A DNA stretch of 64,000 nt from the NCBI GenBank assembly GCA_963769715.1, contig CAVYNE010000016.1, positions 48,429-112,428 of the forward strand. Reading direction: 5' to 3'. Each line of letters starts with the position of its first letter. Positions within the stretch are counted from its first letter, which is position 1. Both the position numbers and the translations under genes were made by a program. Positions 54,594 to 63,761 of this stretch are shown piece after piece. Origin of the DNA: Palsa-504 sp963769715 (lineage in GTDB: Bacteria; Actinomycetota; Actinomycetes; Streptosporangiales; Streptosporangiaceae). The notes under the pieces were generated by a model that did not search any database, was not told the origin of the DNA, and saw only the letters and a list, made by a program, of their open reading frames with translations.

Positions 54594-54887
54594 GGCGGGG
54601 GGCCGTACGGAAAAGGACCCGCGAACTGCGGGCACCTCGCCGTACGGCCTACCCAACCGTCCGGCCAGGCTCATGTGGTGAGTACGATGCCCAAGCTGCC
54701 GTCGGGTTATCGAGCTTCATCCGCCCTCGGACTGAGACCGGCCTACTCAGAATGTTGATGCAGTCCAGGGCTAGCGTTGGACTCAGTCCGGGCAGCGACA
54801 GACTTCGCGAGACGAACGGAATCTCCCTGAACGAAAGGTTCCTGGTCAGGGATAGCCATCGGCGGAAAAGGGCTTTACGTTTCAGGT

Positions 54888-55553
54888 GTGAGCATGACGC
54901 AGGCTCCGTTGTCTGGCTCCGCAGCCACCGCTGTCGGGCTGGCTGCGTTTGGCGTCGTCGTCACGGATGTGGGCTGGCAGGTCGTTCGCCACGGCACGGT
55001 GATGGCGCATGAAGGGGCTCACGCGGTGGCGGATTCGCTGCTGGGCCGCCAAGTCGACTACATAAAACTGAACTTCAGCGCCGAGCAGTCAGGCGTCACC
55101 AAGGCGAAGAACGTGGGCGGGTGGCCGGCGAGGGTCGTCGTTGCTTTCGTTGGCTACATCGGGCCCAGTTCGTTCGGTCTCGGCGCGGCGAAACTCATCC
55201 AGCTCGGGTACGCCGTGGTAGTGCCGTGGCTGACCCTTTTCCTGCTCGGCATTCTCCTTTTCCTGCTCCGATGGTCTTTCGGCCTGCTCACGGTCACCTT
55301 GGCCGGCGGATTGGTGTATATCGTCGGCCGCTACACACCGGTGTCGGCTCAGATCGTCACCGCCTACGCGATCGCGTGGCTCCTCCTGCTGTCCGGAGTT
55401 CGCGGGATCCTTGTCCGGGGCACACGATCAGGTGACGGAGGAGACCTCCGCCAGCTCACCCTAATCCCGCGCTTCATCTGGTTCCTGCTCTGGCTGGCGG
55501 CCACACTCGCGGCGGTCGCCATCGGCGGCAGATGGCTGGTCATGCGAACCTGA
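54888..55553 (+). CDS. M50-like membrane metalloprotease
   Basis: 221 aa with five to six hydrophobic segments. VMAHEGAHAVADSLLG contains the HExxH zinc site within the first membrane region, as in site-2-protease-like M50 families of actinobacteria. A second metal ligand (Asp of NxxPxxxLD) is not obvious, so activity is uncertain. In relatives such proteins cleave membrane-bound regulators. The start is GTG 54888 or ATG 54894; no strong ribosome site distinguishes them. It stands alone after intron B. Confidence 0.72.
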   Translation: MSMTQAPLSGSAATAVGLAAFGVVVTDVGWQVVRHGTVMAHEGAHAVADSLLGRQVDYIKLNFSAEQSGVTKAKNVGGWPARVVVAFVGYIGPSSFGLGAAKLIQLGYAVVVPWLTLFLLGILLFLLRWSFGLLTVTLAGGLVYIVGRYTPVSAQIVTAYAIAWLLLLSGVRGILVRGTRSGDGGDLRQLTLIPRFIWFLLWLAATLAAVAIGGRWLVMRT

Positions 55554-55973
55554 TGCCAGGACTGCAGTCCGACCATCGATGTGCCCGGCCGGGCGGGATC
55601 GCCGACGCAACAAGCCGCAGCGGCGCACTACCCTGACGGCGGCAGATGAGTGCGTTCTCCAATAGCGCGATCGTGCATAGTCATGCAGCCGGGTCGACTG
55701 GGGCAGGCGCTGCGGCCCAGGCGATGACCTGGCCGACCTGGAGAAACCTGACAGCCTAGCTACTGCACGGTGCGCGGACTCCGCGAAGTCCTCGTCGAAC
55801 GCCTGTACGGGCGCTGCCGGGGCAGCGCGATGCGCATCGGGCCCGTTTCGGCCAGCGTCGACAGGCAGGCCATGCCAGCGGCATGGCCTGCCAGCCTTCC
55901 CGGTAAGCAGCGAGCACGCGATGCAGTCTCCTCGCCCGGTTGCCGCAGATCTGCCCGCACGCTAACCCGGCGA
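55554..55973 (-). other. intergenic stretch with hairpin
   Basis: About 420 bp between convergent genes. Apart from the hairpin at 55864-55892 nothing is recognised. Confidence 0.4.
55864..55892 (-). terminator. 13-bp stem hairpin
   Basis: GGCAGGCCATGCC, a 3-base loop, then its exact complement GGCATGGCCTGCC. It lies about 80 bp after the LURP-one-related gene and between convergent genes, so a terminator role is likely. No T-tract, as often in actinomycetes. Confidence 0.55.
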
Positions 55974-56503
55974 TCAACGCTCCGGGTGCGCCATAGTGTC
56001 GATGACTGCCGTGACGGCCAAGATCACCACCGGGTCCTGCCCGGGAGCGACCTCCACGCCGTAGATATCGGCGACCCGGAACCACTTCTTCGACATCTCC
56101 GCCGCCTTGGCCCGGCCGTCCTCGATCGTATACTCGTGATCCAGGATGTTGCCCTTCACCTCCAGGTCAGGACCATCGGCCACCTTCACGGTCCAGCGGT
56201 CGCGCACCGGCGTGATCACCGCCTTCTTGACCATGGCGACCCTGTTCCCGGCCCGGTCCTCGATCTCCATCGTGTCGCGGCGCGGAGCATCCGCTCCTGG
56301 ATCTTCACCAGCTCCGCGCCTCGGGCGTCCTCGAAGATGAGTGTCTTGCGCAGCCGCAGGGCCTTGCCGTCGACCTTGTAGACCCGCTCACCCCGGTCGT
56401 TCTCGATCCAGTAGTCATCGCCGATCGATACCAGCTTCTGGCGCATCCGGTAGTGATCCGCTCCGCCGCCACCGCGGCGCTCCTCGCGCCTGCCTCGGAA
56501 CAT
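55974..56503 (-). pseudogene. LURP-one-related (LOR) family protein, one-base frameshift
   Basis: Part one (from ATG 56503): YRMRQKLVSIGDDYWIENDR, VYKVDGKALRLRKTLIFEDA and LVKIQERMLRA. Part two (ATG 56270 frame): MEIEDRAGNRVAMVKKAVIT, WTVKVADGPDLEVKGNILDH and ADIYGVEVAPGQDPVVILAV. Together they cover a full LOR domain (~175 aa, tubby-like barrel). The frames meet at ~56280, where LRAATRW should read LR-RDTMEIE; one missing C explains it. Function in bacteria is unknown, possibly lipid binding as in phospholipid scramblase-like proteins. No other damage. Confidence 0.7.
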
Positions 56504-57002
56504 CGCCCCTCCTCAAGCTGTGTCCGCCGTGCCGCCGGCTGACTGACGTCATCGGCTCACGGCCAATACTCAATGCTCCCACCGGTCACGGGCCAGGCCG
56601 AAAGACCTGACTAGCTGAGCTGGACCGGTGCGCGCCCGTTCCACGCCTAGTCCGGGTATGGCCCCCGGGTCGTCGTGCTGGCGTGAAACTGGCGCGGGTG
56701 TGCCCGCTGCCGATGTCTGTCCCCAGGGACGTAAGCTCACAGAACCCTCTGGCGCAAGGCCTTGCGAGCTGGCCGGGGAGATTCCGGAGCTCCCTCTGAT
56801 GACGGCTCGATCTGAGCGGCGCAGGCCTGGCAGACCGCCGCGCCGCCGGACCGCCGCGGGTCTCATCGTCAGCTTGATGGGCCACAGTACTGCTGGTGTC
56901 ACCAAGGCGAAAGGGACCCCTGGGGCATCCACGCCGGGATCTTCCGCCACTGGACGACCCCGCTCGGCGGCAAAAGAGTACGTTCGCTGGGGTGGCAGGA
57001 GG
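56504..57002 (-). other. intergenic stretch
   Basis: About 500 bp. Long complementary frames exist but none has recognisable motifs. Treated as non-coding. Confidence 0.35.
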
Positions 57003-57527
57003 TCAGAAGAGGGTTTTCTCGAACCAGTGATCAGCGTAGGGACCGTGGCCGAACGGGCGCACTTCCCGGTAACCATGGCGGGCGTAAAGCCGCCGGGCCT
57101 CGACGAGATCACGCCGCGTGTCCAGCCGGAGCACAGACACCCGGTGCTCGCGTGCGTGATCTTCCAGGCAGCCCAGCAGCCGTGAGCCAAGCCCCCGACG
57201 GCGAGCCGCGGGAACCACGAAGACACGGGTGACCTCGCCGATCAGGCCGGGCAGCAGGCGCAGGCCAGCGCACCCGAGCACATCGCCATTCTCGCGCGCC
57301 ACGAGAAGCAGGCCATGCGGCGGCGCCAGGTCGTCGCTGGGATCGTCCCGCATGGCCGCCGCGATCTCCTCCTGCGTCGCCTGACGCCCGTAATACCTGC
57401 TGGCAACGTCGTCAAAGTACGCCCGCAGAGCGCGGTGCGCCTCGTCGGCAGCCGGAGGCATGACCGTGACCGCAGGCTCTGGATCCCAGCCCACCAAAGC
57501 AGTATCGCAGGCTCGTAACCTCGGCAT
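57003..57527 (-). CDS. GNAT family N-acetyltransferase
   Basis: 174 aa from ATG 57527 (MPRLRACDTALVGWDPEPAV); an internal ATG at 57461 is also plausible. Acetyl-CoA site: GEVTRVFVVPAARRRGLGSRLLGCL (the RRGLG loop; helix at ~115-135), then VLRLDTRRDLVEARRLYARHGY, the usual GNAT finish. Transfers an acetyl group to a small molecule or protein in the cytoplasm; substrate unknown. The longer upstream frame to 57707 is probably not translated. Confidence 0.82.
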   Translation of the reverse strand: MPRLRACDTALVGWDPEPAVTVMPPAADEAHRALRAYFDDVASRYYGRQATQEEIAAAMRDDPSDDLAPPHGLLLVARENGDVLGCAGLRLLPGLIGEVTRVFVVPAARRRGLGSRLLGCLEDHAREHRVSVLRLDTRRDLVEARRLYARHGYREVRPFGHGPYADHWFEKTLF

Positions 57528-57706
57528 TTGCGAACCATCAGCCACGCGACTCGCGGCATGAGCGAGCATTCTCCGGCGGGACTGGGATGCATGAATATTT
57601 ATCCCGCTGGCCGAATGTTGAGTCGACTGCCGGTCTGCTGGGCCGTGGACATCGCGAAGGCTGTCTTTCTCACATCGACCCTCTCGGCCCTGGTCAGGAG
57701 TGAACA

Positions 57707-58171
57707 TTACCCTCCGAGGGGCAGATGAGAGTTCGCGGCTCGGGCCTGATCGGTGAACTCTGGCATCTCGACGACACTCCTGCCAGCGTTCCTAAGCAGC
57801 TCATATCCCTGGCAGTCGGCAACGAAAAGTGACGGCTCTCGCCATGCAATAACAACACGTGGTATCCCAGCGTCAAGAATTAGCTGGGCGCATGCGCTTG
57901 GGCGGGACTTGCGTTGTGAGCAAGGCTCTAGCGTGCTGTAAATAGTCGCATGCCTAAGTCGAGGATCATCATTTGACAGCTTTGCGAGGGCAGCTTCCTC
58001 GGCATGTATGGTAATATCGCTTTCGCGGGAATATCCACGAGATATTTCCTTCCCCTGCGCATCTACTATTACTGCACCAACCGAATAAGCGCTTTCTTTC
58101 GGAGGGCATTGGCGAGCGAGTTCAATAGCCAGCTGCATCCATTTACGATCGGCGGCCGACGACTGCATCAT
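57707..58171 (-). CDS. cytidine/deoxycytidylate deaminase-like protein
   Basis: 154 aa. Zinc site: ITIHAEEAALAKL (HAE) and STLEPCSQRKSRPSACAQLI (PCxxR...C). Layout as in the RibD/dCMP deaminase group: YSVGAVIVDAQGKEISRGYS before the HAE. It would deaminate a pyrimidine base, nucleoside or pteridine-like intermediate in the cytoplasm. The gene follows the XRE regulator with no gap (58172/58171), so they form an operon. The region is clearly less GC-rich than the surroundings, suggesting transfer. Confidence 0.82.
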   Translation of the reverse strand: MMQSSAADRKWMQLAIELARQCPPKESAYSVGAVIVDAQGKEISRGYSRESDITIHAEEAALAKLSNDDPRLRHATIYSTLEPCSQRKSRPSACAQLILDAGIPRVVIAWREPSLFVADCQGYELLRNAGRSVVEMPEFTDQARAANSHLPLGG

Positions 58172-59719
58172 CTATTCTACCCTCTGATTGACGGATGATT
58201 TCACTAGAGGCGTACACAGTTCCCTCATCGAGTCTTGGAATTCGATCACACTTGGCAATTTACGCCAGCGGGAAAGCTTACCGTTAAGATCAGCGAGCTC
58301 GCTAATTATCCGAGCGGAACCGGTCATGCTCCCGATAGTTAGAGCCTCAAGACCCGCATTAGCCGCTTGATTAGCGTGCTGGTCGGCATCATTCTCATTC
58401 GAGTTGGCGGCGCCTGCGTGTGCGAATGCCTTACGCGCTAGATATACGCCACGGTCTCTGTAATAGCCAGAAGGCAGTGTATTGATGGCTGCCGCGAACG
58501 TCTCAAGTGCTGGTTTATACTCACCAAGAACAGAGAGGCTCTGCGCACAGGACACGTCTATATAAGCAGCGTCGAGGAACTGGCCGTACCAAATTTCTGG
58601 TTCATCATCCATCTTGTCAAGAAGTTGGCGGGCAAGATCATATCCATGCATGCAAGCAGTTTTGTCAACTCGCAGCGCGTGACCGTGAGCGGCATACGTG
58701 GCTGCGATGACCGCCGATCGACTCCTAGGCTTGGCTTGGGCAATTGCCGCTTCAGCAACTTGCAGTGCCTCGGTTCTTTCCAGTGCTTGCCCAGCGAGTT
58801 GGCTCTTGCGGGCGAGAATAAACGCGATAGTTCCCGAGTCTCCCAGCATATGGGACCAGTCGAGCGCCCTGCCCAGCCAGTATTGCGCATCATGATAATT
58901 GCCAGAATCTTGATGGAGCCATGCAAGCAAGTCTGCAAATTCGATGTGAATACGCAGCAATTTCTCAGAGTCAGAACCGCGTGCATTGTTGCGCAAATGT
59001 TGCATCAGTCTAATTTGCTCAGACGCGAGCTGTATGACACGTTGTGGCCCGAAGGCGTTGTCACAGTCTCTGAGCAAGACCCTCATGGACTCAAAACGCT
59101 CGATGTGGCTTGCGTTGGATGAACTGTGGTTAGCGATCAACTTGGCGGCTGGGGGGTTCGCCGGTAGTTGGGCGCCAACTATGGCCGAAGCAGTGGCGCC
59201 TACTCCACCTAGCAAGAACGACCGACGCGACACAGACACCAAGATGAGCCTTCCGTCTTCTGTCCAACAAGGAACGATGAGCTTGTCTGTGCTGTGCTGG
59301 CGGTCAGTCGGCGTCCACTGCACGCCCATCGCTGTGCTGTGGTGCTCCGTGGCCCCGCCCATCGTCCCGATCATTGTGCCTGCTGCGAGTGGAGCGCTGC
59401 CACGATCTACGATATTGTCGGTAACGACGCCGGTTTTGTCGGTTTCAGCAAGCGGGGGCCGACGTTCAGCATCAACCTCTCGCCATGCCTGGATGAGAGC
59501 CCCGTTGGCCTGCAGTGCTGCATCACAGTCGGCAGCAAGCTGATGCGACGGCCGGCGTTCGCCAAGTTCCACCTTCTGGATTAGGTCACCGCTGACATGC
59601 ACATACTTCCCGAGTCGGTCCTGCGTTAGGCCACCTCTTTTGCGCCATCGTCGCAGCTCGAAACCGAAGGTGTCCAGAGCTGACCGTCCTGGCTGCAGCG
59701 TGCGCTCCGGGCGACTCAC
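58172..59719 (-). CDS. XRE-family HTH / TPR regulator
   Basis: 515 aa. HTH at ~15-70 (FGFELRRWRKRGGLTQDRLG, HVSGDLIQKVELGERRPSHQ). A segment SRRSFLLGGVGATASAIVGA near residue 165, an RRxFL motif often seen in this actinobacterial regulator family, is followed by helical repeats to the end (LARKSQLAGQALERTEALQV and others). It binds DNA with the N-terminus; the repeats probably sense a ligand or partner. Adjacent to and upstream of the deaminase gene, which it may control. GC content is lower than in most of the window. Confidence 0.83.
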   Translation of the reverse strand: MSRPERTLQPGRSALDTFGFELRRWRKRGGLTQDRLGKYVHVSGDLIQKVELGERRPSHQLAADCDAALQANGALIQAWREVDAERRPPLAETDKTGVVTDNIVDRGSAPLAAGTMIGTMGGATEHHSTAMGVQWTPTDRQHSTDKLIVPCWTEDGRLILVSVSRRSFLLGGVGATASAIVGAQLPANPPAAKLIANHSSSNASHIERFESMRVLLRDCDNAFGPQRVIQLASEQIRLMQHLRNNARGSDSEKLLRIHIEFADLLAWLHQDSGNYHDAQYWLGRALDWSHMLGDSGTIAFILARKSQLAGQALERTEALQVAEAAIAQAKPRSRSAVIAATYAAHGHALRVDKTACMHGYDLARQLLDKMDDEPEIWYGQFLDAAYIDVSCAQSLSVLGEYKPALETFAAAINTLPSGYYRDRGVYLARKAFAHAGAANSNENDADQHANQAANAGLEALTIGSMTGSARIISELADLNGKLSRWRKLPSVIEFQDSMRELCTPLVKSSVNQRVE

Positions 59720-59923
59720 ATATGTTCACCTCTTCAGCTATAACGACAAATTGTTGTCGGATGCTGTCCCTTTCAGATTATTAAATTCGCCCAGATCTTC
59801 ATGCTAACTGGATATAGCCCCCTGTGGAAGCACCGGCTGCTGAGGCAGTGACGAGCCTGCTACCAGCAGGACGATGCTCCTCGAGCAAGTAAACAGTTCC
59901 AGCCTAGCTGAGGAGTCGCCGCC

Positions 59924-60139
59924 ATGACCGTAATGATCTTCGTAATCGGTGCGCTCCTCGGCGTGCTGGGCGGCGGCGCGCTCTGTGTCCGCTACCTGCG
60001 GCATGAGGTAGCAGCTGACATTGGCCCCAAGCTCCGCTTGATCCAGCTACAACTGGACAACGTAGAGGCAGAGCTCAGCCTTGCCCTGGCTACGCGGCGG
60101 GCCGAGCTGAGCGAGTCGCAGAGGCGGAAGCTCAACTGA
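59924..60139 (+). CDS. small single-pass membrane protein
   Basis: 71 aa: MTVMIFVIGALLGVLGGGAL (membrane helix), then a charged coiled-coil-like tail (LRLIQLQLDNVEAELSLALA, RRAELSESQRRK). GAGGAG ribosome site 8 bases upstream. Function unknown; single-helix anchors with coiled-coil tails often scaffold other proteins. Confidence 0.65.
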   Translation: MTVMIFVIGALLGVLGGGALCVRYLRHEVAADIGPKLRLIQLQLDNVEAELSLALATRRAELSESQRRKLN

Positions 60140-60186
60140 CTTAACGGTGAGCAGTTTGGCATGCTTGTCGCGACTTACTCCGGCGC

Positions 60187-60460
60187 CCGGACGAGATCTA
60201 CGCCGACCGCGGCTATGACCATGACAAGTACCGCAAGCAGGTACGGATGGCGGGGATCACACCCGTCACAGCCCGGCGCAGCACGGAACATGGCTCTGGG
60301 CTGGGCGTGCACCGCTGGATCATCGAACAATCCATCGCCTTGCCGCACGGGTTCCGCGGACTACGGATCCGCTGGGAGATCCACGACGACATCCACGAAG
60401 CTTTCCTCAGCCTCTCGCCTGCGCCATCATCTGCTGGCGCCGACTCGCCAGCACGCAACT
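60187..60460 (+). pseudogene. C-terminal remnant of an IS5-family transposase
   Basis: Plus frame DEIYADRGYDHDKYRKQVRM, GITPVTARRSTEHGSGLGVH, RWIIEQSIALPHGFRGLRIR, EIHDDIHEAFLSLS; the next bases give ACAIICWRRL only after a frame change at ~60425. These are the second catalytic Asp (ADRGYD), the Glu region and the end of an IS5-family transposase of a different group from that at 6101. No ends of the IS were identified. Confidence 0.75.
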
Positions 60461-60827
60461 TTGTTAGAAGTTCTATATGTAGGTCAGCGCATAAATATAC
60501 AGACGCGCAACGTCCTCTATTCGACATGAGTGAGCATCCGGGCAGCGACTGCGCGGCGGTGGCGCGAGGGAACGGTCTGTCTTTCCGGCCCGACCAGCCG
60601 GCTTGCCCTGGGCGGCCAGGCCACCGGCGACGGCACGGTCCAGCCGGGTCCTGGGTCTGTGCCCGTGGTGCTGCCGGGCCGGTGGCCGCCCTTACCCGCT
60701 CACCGGGCCGAGCGCGTCCTGGCCGCCCCGTGCCCGGTGGCCAGGACGCCTCACGCTGGCTGTTGCCCGGCGGGCAGCCCGGACTGCCTGCCGCCGTCAT
60801 TGCCTGGAGCCGTTGTCACTTGGTTTG
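60461..60827 (+). other. intergenic stretch
   Basis: About 370 bp. An overlapping 111-aa frame (60530-60865) has no recognised motif and overlaps the toxin gene. Treated as non-coding. Confidence 0.35.
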
Positions 60828-61178
60828 TCACTGGATCCCCCATGCCGTTCGCAGGGCGTTCTTAAGGTCAACGACTTGCTGGGCATCCAGGACGCCTAGG
60901 TAACCGTCCAGCCGGGACTGATCGATCGTCGTCACCTGGAATGCCAGGATCTGGCTGTGTTCCTCCAGAAGCTGCCCTCGAGGAAGATCCACGGTGAAGC
61001 TGAAAGACTTGATCTTGGTAGTGATCGCCGCGATCACGACTACCGGCATATGACTATTGAACGAGTCCAATGAGATAACTACTGCGGGGCGACGGCCTGC
61101 CCGCTCCGACCCCCGTGCGGGACTGAAGTCAACCCAGTAAATCTCGCCACGCCGTGGTGGCGACTCGGGATATGGCAC
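60828..61178 (-). CDS. MazF/PemK-type endoribonuclease toxin
   Basis: 116 aa. RRGEIYWVDFSPARGSERAG then RRPAVVISLDSFN is the MazF N-terminal signature (first strands and the conserved Arg loop). AAITTKIKSFSFTVDLP and ILAFQVTTIDQSRLDGYLG complete the fold. MazF toxins cut mRNA at short motifs. Preceded by an antitoxin gene with a 25-bp gap. The frame is complete. Cleavage sequence not predictable. Confidence 0.88.
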   Translation of the reverse strand: MPYPESPPRRGEIYWVDFSPARGSERAGRRPAVVISLDSFNSHMPVVVIAAITTKIKSFSFTVDLPRGQLLEEHSQILAFQVTTIDQSRLDGYLGVLDAQQVVDLKNALRTAWGIQ

Positions 61179-61203
61179 TTACTGTGAGTACGGCACCTTA
61201 TCC

Positions 61204-61509
61204 CTAGGCGTCGGGCCACGTCTCAAACGCCGCTGCACGTGTCACTTCTGCCCAGTCACCGGCCTCCTCGGCGAACTCGGCGAACTGCTCGCCAAGTTCC
61301 GACGACTGGGCGGCCAGTGCGGCGAACGCATCAGACGGCATCTTCAGGAGCCACGCAGCGACTGAGGCGGGCACGATGGCAGCTGGCCGCTGGCCATGTT
61401 CGGTGATATAGACCACCTGCCCGCGGGCAGTCTCATGGACGGATGCCGCGACGTTAGGAGCATCCTCCACAGCTAGGTCGCTCGCATTCTCGGTAGCCGG
61501 GTCGCTCAC
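61204..61509 (-). CDS. Phd/YefM-like antitoxin
   Basis: 101 aa. The segment VHETARGQVVYITEHGQRPA then AIVPASVAAWLL fits the N-terminal DNA-binding part of Phd/YefM antitoxins. The acidic C-terminus (FAEFAEEAGDWAEVTRAAAF) would wrap the toxin. A Phd-type antitoxin with a MazF-type toxin is a less common pairing. The complex probably represses its own promoter, upstream of 61509. Confidence 0.75.
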   Translation of the reverse strand: MSDPATENASDLAVEDAPNVAASVHETARGQVVYITEHGQRPAAIVPASVAAWLLKMPSDAFAALAAQSSELGEQFAEFAEEAGDWAEVTRAAAFETWPDA

Positions 61510-62075
61510 CGTTACCGTCTCCCTCGGCCGCCTGGATGACTTGTGTCACCTTTCGGTATGCCCTCAGGGTCCTGACTTGAGTCAAGCCGGTATAGCAGCG
61601 TCACAGCACGGTATAGCCCGGATCCGAGGCGGTATCTCGTTGATGGAGGGGCCGAACGGGTGGTCCAGGGAGCCTTGGTAGATGTGCGCCAGGTCGCTGA
61701 TGAGCACGATGGCCCGGGCTCTCTTCCGGCAGCGGCGGACGGGCGGGCAATTCATTGAGGTGGTCTTGGTCGCGGCGCAACGGGGGTGAGGACGAGGTTC
61801 TCGCGGCTTGTTGTTCGAGGAGGGCAGCCTGCAGGATCAAGATCTCTGCGGTCTGCCATGCCTCCTCACGCCGGGACAGCCGCAGCCACGTGGTCATCCG
61901 CGTGATGAGAAGGAAGGCGAACCGCAGGCACATGACCGGTGATCGTGACGGCCAGGCCGCTGGGAAGGCCAACCCTGCTGGTCAGAGCCGTGGACGGGAT
62001 TCTCGGCACGCACAGGGCCACTTTTGTCCGTTGTGAAGGTCAGCTGCCACTCAGCACGGCACCGCGCCAGGTCAG
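61510..62075 (-). other. intergenic stretch with transposase relic
   Basis: About 565 bp. It contains the relic at 61780-61940; the remainder has no recognised gene. The TA promoter should lie just after 61510. Confidence 0.35.
61780..61940 (-). pseudogene. N-terminal fragment of an IS481/IS3-like transposase
   Basis: Complement frame CLRFAFLLITRMTTWLRLSR then REEAWQTAEILILQAALLEQ resembles the start of actinobacterial integrase-core transposases (..LLRLSRREEAWKTAEILLLRHQL.VLQ..). The rest is lost. Low certainty. Confidence 0.45.
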
Positions 62076-63761
62076 GTGATTTCCACTGTCACAACCACGG
62101 CACATCAGGCTTACCAGCAGCTGCTGGCAGCGCTCGCAGTCAAACCCGGCCCTGCGGCCCCCAACGTGGGCGGCGGCGGCACGGTCATGTACGCCGGCAA
62201 GATGGAGCCGTCGAACGGCGGGCGTGTCGGCATCCACGCCTACTGGAGCGTCGGGCCAACCTCGTACCGTCACTCGCGCTCCGGCACGCTGGTTGCCCAG
62301 CTGACACACAACCCGCCGTCGACCTGGTATACGGGCGGCGCCCAGACCGCCAGCATGGACGACGAGGACAATCAGTACCGCAAGGTCTCGGTACACGCCC
62401 CGGCTGGCACCACCTTCACCAGCATCCCGGCCAGCCCGCAGCTCGTCGGCATCTTCAACCCGGCGAAGATCAACGAGTTCGACCCGTTGTCGCGAATACC
62501 GCTCGGTGCGTATGAGCCTGTAGTCGCCGCCCCGGCGAACCTGGCAGCAAACCGGGCGCTGCACGGCAGCGATCTGCTGCCGAATCAGAATCTGGGCGGA
62601 TACGTAAGCCAGCCGGTCAACCTCGTCACAACGCTGTCCGCGCTGCCCGCGCTGCAGAACCAGGGTTACTACGGCACGAAGCTGCCGCTGCGCGATCCGA
62701 TTAGCGTGGTGCGGGTTCGGGTGGCGGGGGTGACCGGTCCGAATCCGGTGTCGCTGGAGCGGATCCGGGAGGCGGCGCAGCAGATCGAGGTGCGCACCGG
62801 CCTGGACGTGGACATCGTCGCGGGGTCGTCGCCGTCGCCGACCACGATCGACCTGCCCGCCGGGAAGTTTGGACAGCCGCCGCTCACGCTGTCGGAGGAC
62901 TGGTTGACGAAGGGCGTCGCGGTCGCGATCCTGTCCGCGATCGACAAGAATAGCCTGGTGCTGTTCGCGCTGATCCTGATCGTGTGCATGCTGTTCGTGG
63001 CCAACTCAGCGTCGGCGGCGATCCGCGGCCGGCGGCGCGAGCTGGGGGTGCTGGCCTGCCTGGGCTGGACCCGGCCCCGGCTGTTCACCGCGGTGCTGGG
63101 CGAGCTCGCCGCGATCGGCCTGGCCGCCGGGCTGCTTGGCATGGCCGCCGCGCTGCCGCTGTCATCGGCGGTGGGCCTGCACGCCTCACTCGGGCGGGCG
63201 GCGCTGGCCGTGCCGATCGCGGTCGCGGTCGCGGTCGCGGTGATCGCCGGGCTGATCCCGGCTTGGCTGGCCGCCCGGGCCGAGCCGGTCGCCTCGGTCC
63301 GCCCGCCGGTGCTCGGCGTCCGCCGGGCCCGCCAGCCCGGCGGCATCACCGCCCTGGCCGCGGTGAACGTGCTGCGCACCCCCGGCCGGGCGCTGGTCGG
63401 CGCGGTCAGCCTAGCCGTCGGCGTTACCGCGCTGACCATCCTGGCCGCGGTCACCGTCGCCTTCCGCGGCGCCGTCGTCGGCTCCCTGCTCGGCAACGCC
63501 GTCGCCGTCCAGGTCCGCGGCGTCAACTACGTCGCCGTCACCGCCACCGTCGCCCTCGGCGTCCTCGCCGTCGCCAACGTGGTCTTCCTCAACATCCGCG
63601 AACGCGCTCCCGAACTCGCCGCCATCCAGCTCCCCGCCACCCTCTACCTCATCGCCGCCGCCGCCGTCGCCGGCGGCCTGCTCGTCACCACCACCGCCGC
63701 CCTGCTCCCCGCCCAGGCCCTGCGCCGCCTCCCCGCCGCCCACCTACTCGCCGAAGAATAA
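62076..63761 (+). pseudogene. FtsX/MacB-like permease lacking N-terminus and an internal block
   Basis: 561 aa. A soluble outer region to ~residue 280, then three membrane segments with FtsX hallmarks (FALILIVCMLFVANSASAAI, RELGVLACLGWTRPRLFTAV, GLAAGLLGMAAALPLSSAVG) and a second FtsX unit. Two defects: the usual first membrane helix and N-terminal ~50 residues are absent (in-frame TGA at 62033), and near the end NIRERAPELAAIQ jumps to LPATLYLIAAAAVAG, omitting the ~50 residues that carry the GW..L..lv..EG loop and one helix. The partner ATPase is not in the window. Likely a decayed exporter gene. Confidence 0.68.

Larger units (their letters stand above)
49800..54657 (+). mobile_element. group II intron B, interrupted by IS4 copy 2
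   Basis: 5' end GTGCGCCGCGAGGCGC at 49800; 3' end TACCCAAC at 54657, after domain V (54559-54593) and a domain VI with perfect GGCCGTACGG/CCGTACGGCC arms. Domain I is split: 49800-50092 and 52534-54657 flank the IS4 element, whose 9-bp duplication GCGCACCCT stands at 50084-50092 and 52525-52533. The intron without the IS is about 2417 nt, a usual size. It encodes an RT-maturase with HNH domain. With 2.4 kb in domain I it is unlikely to splice. Its exons are not recognisable genes. Confidence 0.78.

Noticed and set aside
57707..59719. Regulator/deaminase pair as an anti-phage nucleotide-depletion system
   Set aside because: Only two genes, no known defence partner and no phage-linked context visible; kept as a metabolic or regulatory pair with the defence idea unproven.
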